A stretch of DNA of 64,000 bases from Bombyx mori. Taxonomy: Eukaryota; Arthropoda; Insecta; Lepidoptera; Bombycidae. The DNA is taken from contig NC_085131.1 in the NCBI RefSeq assembly GCF_030269925.1, forward strand, positions 10,773,501 through 10,837,500, written 5' to 3'. Of the stretch, positions 58,626 through 64,000 are shown piece after piece (position 1 is the first letter of the stretch; each line of letters opens with the position of its first letter). Position numbers and translations under genes: made by a program. The notes beneath the pieces were generated by a model. That model was given only the letters and a program-made list of their open reading frames with translations. It was not told the DNA's origin and made no database searches.

Positions 58626-61157
58626 ATGGAGGACACTCAAGAAGTAACACTTTTAATAGAAAATCAGAGATTCACGGCGAACAAAAATGTTTTGTGCGAG
58701 TACAGCGACTATTTTCGCGCAATGTTCAGTGGAAACTATATTGAAAACGAACGACAGGAAATAAAAATTGATGTAAGGAAAATTATAAATTATGTTAGCT
58801 AAATTAAATTAATGTATAAAATGACAAACAATTAAAACAATAATTATGGATTTAACTCTATGAATAATCGCAAAATGTTTAATTTTTAATCATAATTATC
58901 TAGTAGTAGTGGGTAGTAAATTGATAATTTTGCGATTCCTTGATGTTAATGGTACCTCAATCATACCTCATTGTGGAACGTTTGGTGAGGGTAGGCTGTT
59001 GACAGCTAACTATTCTATTTATAATATTCTATGTATAGAACGTACCGTAGACGTAGTGTGGCTACCCACACTAGCTCCCTCGCCTCCCACACGTTGGACA
59101 GACCACCTATTGAGGTATGCGGGATCTGCTGGACGCAAGCAGTGCAGGCCGATCATTGTGGTTTGGGAGAGGCCTATGTCCATTTGAGGACATCTGTGGG
59201 AATAAATATCTACCTACAATATGATAGTGTAACTTAAAAATAAAAAAGGACTGTAAACAAGAAGAACTGTAAATTACTGAATATTAAAAAAATTACTCTT
59301 TCTATATCCACTTCCAGATGGTTGATGCATACTCAATGAACATGATACTTCAATACATGAGAATAGGTTTGATAGATCTCTCTGAATACTCACTGACAAC
59401 TATTGGAGAATTGTCAATCGCAGCGAACTTTCTTCAAATAACAGAATTAATTAAGCAGATTGAATACTGTTTAGATCTCCATCTTTCTGTCTCAAACTGG
59501 ATGGAGACAATGATTATAGCAGAAAACTCTTCTTATACTAAATTAGAGCAACTGAGTGCTGCATTTGGATTACTTAATTTTAAACAAATGAAAAAAGAGT
59601 ACATTTTAAATATTCATAGACTATTTTGGTATTTATCACATCCATATTTAGATACTGATAATGAATTAGAGGTTTTTAGATTTGGTTACGAATGGATTAT
59701 AAATTCAGAAACAGGGGCCGATGCTATATTGATAGTTTTAGGATGTTTAGATATACAAAGACTGAGTCATAATGATATCAAAGAAATAAAAATCCTTATA
59801 AAGGATTTTGTTGATAGTTTGCCTCTTAAAGTAGTTGATTGTATTTTAGAGATTACTGAACACAGTGAATTGTCTATAATAACTTTGACTGAAAGGAAAG
59901 ATGAACTATGCGAAAAGTTCACTGCCAGGGTATATATTGAAGTTTTTAAGTTAGTAAGTGCAAGTGTTAATCGTAAGCTGATATTCACACCCACAGTACC
60001 AGTCTGGATAGTCAAAGATACAAAACCTGAATTGATATCGCATAATATGTATACATTTAGTGAAGATACAGGCCTTGAAAAATGGTTGGAAGTTGCAGAG
60101 AAAAACTTATGGGGTTGGAATGTGGTAGCATGGGGTGCCAACAAACTTGTTCTGGTTTGTGGAGAACATGGTAGAGGTACGAGTGTATTCATGAAAGATG
60201 TTAAAGTATATGACACTTTCCGTAAGGAGTGGATCTTGCACGGTGTTGAATTACCATCGAGAAGACATGGTGGAGTTGCTATTATGGGAGACTCATTGTT
60301 CATTATTGGAGGTGTAGGTGGTTTTAGGTTGGTTTCTTTTATTTATTTTAACTCTGTATTCTCTGAGCATCAAGACAATTCGCAGTTATGTGCCTATTTT
60401 GTTGTGAAATAATAGTTACTAAAGGTAATATTTTATAAATTGTTTTGTTCCTTGAAATTTTGATAAAATCACTTTACAATAATAAATTTTGCTTTTCTCA
60501 TTTTAGAGTTGTACTTGATACGGCTGTCATATATGATTTAAAACAAAGAACACACAGGAAGATTGCCAAATTACCAGATACAATACAAAATCCAGCTGTG
60601 TGCGTACACAATAATTCTATTTATGTATCAGGTCAGAAGAATATTTACCAATATGAGGACTTAGGGCAAACTGATAGATGGTCCACAGTCATACTAACAG
60701 ATATTAGACCAAATTGTATGACGTCATTCAATAATTACATTTATTGCACACAAAATTATTTTAGCCATCTCTATAGATTTCGACCTGGCATAGATACGAA
60801 ATTGCAGTTGATCACTTACTTTACGAATCCGCCAGCTGCCATTTGCCATTTAGGTAAAATTCACGTAAATAAAAAAAGTATTTTAGGTTGTGAAAGATTT
60901 GTAAATAAATCTTTAGTGTGTTTCCAGGTTCAAAATTGCTCTTTTTCACCAGGCCAATGTGTGGTCAGTCAGATACGTTAGCAGTTGAAGAGTACAAAGG
61001 GAAAACTGATGATGAAATGCCCAACGTTCTTTGGTCAGTTTCAAATTCAAAAATCAAAGTGAACGATGTTGCCGGCTCATGTACCTTAGTCATCAACATA
61101 CCTCCAACAAGAACTGCAATCTCTCGATACCATAAAAGATATTTGTCGCAATATTAA
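58626..61157 (+). CDS. BTB-BACK-Kelch protein (kelch-like family), 4 exons
   Basis: This is a kelch-like protein; family members usually serve as substrate adaptors for Cullin-3 ubiquitin ligases. Exons: 58626-58772, 59318-60327, 60507-60853, 60928-61157, giving 577 residues with consistent phases. The BTB domain starts in exon 1 (VTLLIENQRFTANKNVL, then YSDYFRAMFSGNY) and runs into exon 2 (LQYMRIGLIDLSEYSL, LSIAANFLQI). A BACK-like helical region spans about 120-220. The kelch half is degenerate: one clear blade motif with double glycine (GDSLFIIGG, at about 375-382) and weaker ones such as NNSIYVSGQKNIYQY. I cannot assign an orthologue. The ATG at 58626 is the first in frame; an open stretch to 58608 upstream lacks ATG. 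Intron 1 contains a LINE-tail fragment. The gene is divergent to Rad51, with about 1.85 kb between the two starts. AATAAA overlaps the stop region near 61155. Confidence 0.9.
59070..59205 (+). mobile_element. LINE 3' tail fragment in kelch-like intron 1
   Basis: Diverged relative of the 9690-9795 tail (CACACGTTGGACAGACCACC, then GAGAGGCCTATGTCCATTTG). Open frames through it are not host exons. Confidence 0.72.
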
Positions 61158-62137
61158 TAAAAAGAAAAAAAAACACTCTTTTATTAGTTTAATTTTATTA
61201 TAAACACTATATTATTGAATAAGTGAATACGTTAATATATTTTTTTTACAATATACATTACAATAAAGGCAAAATTACATTGTTAATACTCGTATTGTAT
61301 AATTTAAATACGACGGCATTATATGCGATCTCGATGAGACTAGTTGTCAATAACTTTATTAAATAAGGTATACAGCATATATATTGATAATTGATACGAC
61401 CAACAGTGGTGTACATTTTAATACCTAGCTAATGTTATTTACAATGATAAAATAACTATATAAATCCTTATACGTGTCTAAATTACGAAATTTCTCCATA
61501 AGCCCACAAAAGCACCAAAGACAATTCCAAGCGTAATAATGGCACTTTTCAATAGGTTGGTAGTAATAAAATATTTAGTAGTTTCCATAAATTCTAGCTT
61601 TCCAAAAGTAGATTTAAATATATATTTTTATAATCTGACGGCTGAAAGCAGCATACAATTTAGCTTCCACATCAAATAACCATTTTTGGTATAAGATTAC
61701 GGTCGCTAAATAACGTTAATTTTGGAAGCACTACAATATATAAGACCTTAAAGTAAATATTGATTAATTAATTTTTCGTACAAAAATACACTACATTCAT
61801 ACTTTTACTTATTACCTTTATAACTCAAGGCACTCCCGAAGGCCATTAAAACTTACTGTGATTCATTAATTTATTGTTTTAATATTTTCCTTTTGATGTA
61901 TCTCGTATTTTGCATCTAACTTTAGCGTTAGCATCGAAAGTGGTTTTTTAATTTTAAAATTTAAATAATAGTATTCACGAACGTTTCTACTGTGCTAATA
62001 ATATAAATGACGGATTTTTTATTGGACACTTCGAAACTGCAATAATTCAAATTAAAAAAATTATAATATAATTAAACAATGTATCTGCTCAAAAGGAGCG
62101 TCGCATAATAAAAAAAAAATATTAGGGTTGTCAGATA
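61158..62137. other. Intergenic: kelch-like 3' flank to kindlin 3' flank
   Basis: This is a convergent spacer of about 1 kb. It is AT-rich and contains no recognised repeat or coding exon. It should hold the 3' UTRs of both neighbouring genes; several AATAAA-like strings are present but cannot be ranked by eye. Confidence 0.5.
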
Positions 62138-63183
62138 TTACGTCCACCCGCCGGTCAGTTTGTGGAACAGTTCAACGTCCAATGTCTGGTTGGCATCCTT
62201 GGACCTCATCGAAAGGAATATGTAGCCGCCGATGAACTCGTGTACGACTTTGCAGTCGGCCGACTGTACGGAGAATATGATGTTGTCCTCCTCGAACTGG
62301 ACCATCATGTGCTTTATCTCCCAGTTCACGTTCCAGGCCTGCAACCAGAATTCGAAATGTTAATTCCGTGTGCTTAGTGCGAGTTTTTAAGGTTCTCGAT
62401 AGCGTAAAAGTTAACTTAAAAATTTGTATGGAATTGGAACAGCGCCCCTAGCGGCAAACGTAGGCAAACGTTCCAGCTCTATACAAATTTGCGTTAACTT
62501 TGACGCGATCGAGAACGTTTAAAAACTCGCACTAAGCGCAGTGTTTGTGGAAATTTATTAAGGAAAATATTCGATTTGCCGCAAATTTCCATCTGCATTG
62601 AACTATAAAGGTAAATGTTTATTTGCTTATTAAATGTCACTATCAATTTGGGATGACGGAACTATTATTAATATAATAATTAAAAATATTCGCTATAAAC
62701 TTATGTATGTATTTTTAGGGTAATTTTTCGCGATCCATTTTCTTTTAATCACAGATGTGTTTTGTTATCCATAAGAATTAAAATTTGTAGAAGTTTACTA
62801 GTGCGACTTTTTTATATGTATTGTTGATGAGGCAACATTGCAAAAATAATTTTAAATTACAATATCAATGGTTTCATAAAGTGAAAAGATATGGAGATCC
62901 AAACGTCCTAAAGTGTTATAGAAATATGTTATAAGAAAATAAGTACCTTCATGTTACTGAACCTCCAGGTCTTAATGTGATCTCCGGTGTGCGGGTCCAG
63001 CCTCATGATCCTGTTGTTGGCGATGCCGATGATCTCGTCCTTCTTGTGGCCCATGAACCGAACCACGAACAAGGTCTGTCCGTAATCGGCGAGGTTCTGC
63101 CAGGTCTTGATGTACTGGAGCTTCGCTTCGAGGAGGGGTAGGTCTTTGACGTTAGCGTGACTCTCGAGCAAGCGTTGAGTGAA
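62138..63183 (-). CDS. Fit: Kindlin/fermitin, last two exons (partial gene)
   Basis: These are the C-terminal exons of a kindlin (fermitin), a FERM-domain co-activator of integrins at cell-matrix adhesions. Exons in coding order are 62947-63183 (79 codons, after an AG acceptor at 63185-63184) and 62138-62338 (66 codons plus TAA). The 145 residues belong to the end of the F2 lobe and to the F3 (PTB-like) lobe that binds integrin beta tails. Recognisable blocks are [46 protein letters not shown] followed by AWNVNWEIK across the splice, and [16 protein letters not shown]. The protein ends KLTGGWT, close to vertebrate kindlin ends. Both exons are in phase 0. The upstream exons, including the PH and F1 parts, lie beyond the right edge. 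The single intron here (62339-62946) holds a palindromic MITE. Insects such as Drosophila have Fermitin 1 and 2; which one this matches is not decided. Confidence 0.93.
62367..62540. mobile_element. Palindromic MITE in the kindlin intron
   Basis: The left arm (CTTAGTGCGAGTTTTTAAGG) and the right arm (reverse complement CTTAGTGCGAGTTTTTAAAC) are inverted for about 70 bp, including GTTAAC and AAATTTGTAT blocks. It starts about 28 bp upstream of the last exon acceptor on the minus strand. Confidence 0.8.
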
Positions 63184-63299
63184 CTGTGAACGAATACACA
63201 TACGTTTTGTATGTTAATGATGGACGTGCTCATATCGAATAGGACATTTATTAAAAAATTAAATTTTGTTTTTTTTTATTTTAATTTTGTATTTTTAAT

Positions 63300-63412
63300 T
63301 TTAATGGTATGGACATGTGATTAGACGAAATGAAAATAAGGTTGGTAAGAGAGTGTTAACAATGAATGTGGAAGGATATAGAGGAAGAGGTAGAGCTAAG
63401 AAAACAAAAAGG
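63300..63412 (+). pseudogene. LINE reverse transcriptase tail fragment
   Basis: WYGHVIRRNENKVGKRVLTM then VEGYRGRGRAKK is the usual end of a RTE-type reverse transcriptase (GHV-RR, KRV, RGR). It is interrupted on its right by the repeat starting at 63413. Confidence 0.78.
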
Positions 63413-63903
63413 GTGCGTGTACTTATGTACACGCGTAAGAAGTTATACTTTATTTTTATTATTTATTATATTTATTTTTTGGAACCGGTGGTAGAGTTAA
63501 CATTGTTATTTGTATTTTGACATTCAACAAGTGTGTCATACTGACATCTAAGTTGAAATAAATGATTTTGAATTTTGAATTTTGAATTAAATTTATTTCT
63601 TTTTTTTTAAATATTAAATAATTAATAATAAATATTTAACGTTAACAATTTAATAATATTTAGTATGAATTATATTAAATAATAAATTTGTCATTTATAT
63701 TACTAAAAAATTGATGCTAATAACACTTTTTTTTACGAGTGTACATGCGGCTGCAGCTATATTCAGACTCGCCAAGTTACGTCGGTCGTATTGTAATGAG
63801 CGATTTAGTGGGCAACTTCGCTCTGTTAATTTTGTGTCACGGTGCGCGCGCATCGTAAAATTTCACTCTAAATTTTTCATAACCCGCCTAAAGAAGTATA
63901 ACT
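63413..63903 (+). mobile_element. Dispersed DNA element, copy 2, with an insertion
   Basis: Same sequence as 31161-31548. A roughly 115-bp insertion (about 63480-63595) ends in repeated GAATTTT units and matches 35160-35232, so it is a further small retroposon with a TTGAAT-type tail. Confidence 0.72.
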
Positions 63904-64000
63904 TCAAAAAACGTGTGCAATTTACACGTGGTAGAAGTGAAACCTTCAAAATTTAAAATACAATTATCCTAAATGTATAAGTGTATGTAAAATTTTGTCA

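Noticed and set aside
59767..60303. 178-codon minus-strand frame within the kelch-like gene
   Set aside because: It is antisense to exon 2, which has BTB/BACK/Kelch homology and correct splice phases.

Overview
The window is AT-rich eukaryotic nuclear DNA, dense in retrotransposons, SINEs, Helitrons and MITEs, with multi-exon genes joined by GT-AG introns. The repeat families (a 250-bp SINE-like unit, Bm1-like SINEs, jockey- and RTE-type LINE tails) and the sequence of the doublesex first exon point to a lepidopteran, most likely the silkworm Bombyx mori or a very close relative. No rRNA, functional tRNA, CRISPR or bacterial-type feature was seen.

Layout. 1-22675 is read as part of the first intron of doublesex (dsx, minus strand); it is packed with repeats and I recognise no host exon in it. 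The GC-rich dsx exon 1 with the complete DM DNA-binding domain is at 22676-23177. About 3.3 kb around it is nearly free of recognisable transposons. 24.9-34.8 kb is intergenic and repeat-rich. From 34.8 kb on, five genes lie close together: a ten-exon pickpocket/DEG-ENaC channel (+, 34822-43844), a seven-exon Sirt2-type deacetylase (+, 45273-50368), a six-exon Rad51 recombinase (-, 53652-56773), a four-exon BTB-BACK-Kelch protein (+, 58626-61157) and the last two exons of a kindlin/fermitin (-, 62138-63183). I rebuilt the exon chains by hand from protein-family conservation plus splice-site phase. Four chains are complete: 540, 387, 338 and 577 codons, each consistent in phase from first exon to stop.

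The genes do not form a pathway: sex determination, ion channel, NAD-dependent deacetylation, homologous recombination, ubiquitin-ligase adaptor and integrin activation. Their order is a conserved neighbourhood rather than an operon. From memory, part of it (dsx with Nach-like, Sir2 and Rad51 neighbours) recurs near the mimicry locus of swallowtail butterflies.

Most unexplained structure is transposon-related: a Helitron nested in another Helitron at an exact A|T site, a retroelement flanked by about 125-bp direct repeats, a SINE that shares its 3' tail with a resident LINE, several terminal-inverted-repeat elements, and a perfect 17-bp hairpin with two inverted POU-type octamers upstream of dsx. 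I did not find a convincing wholly new gene system.
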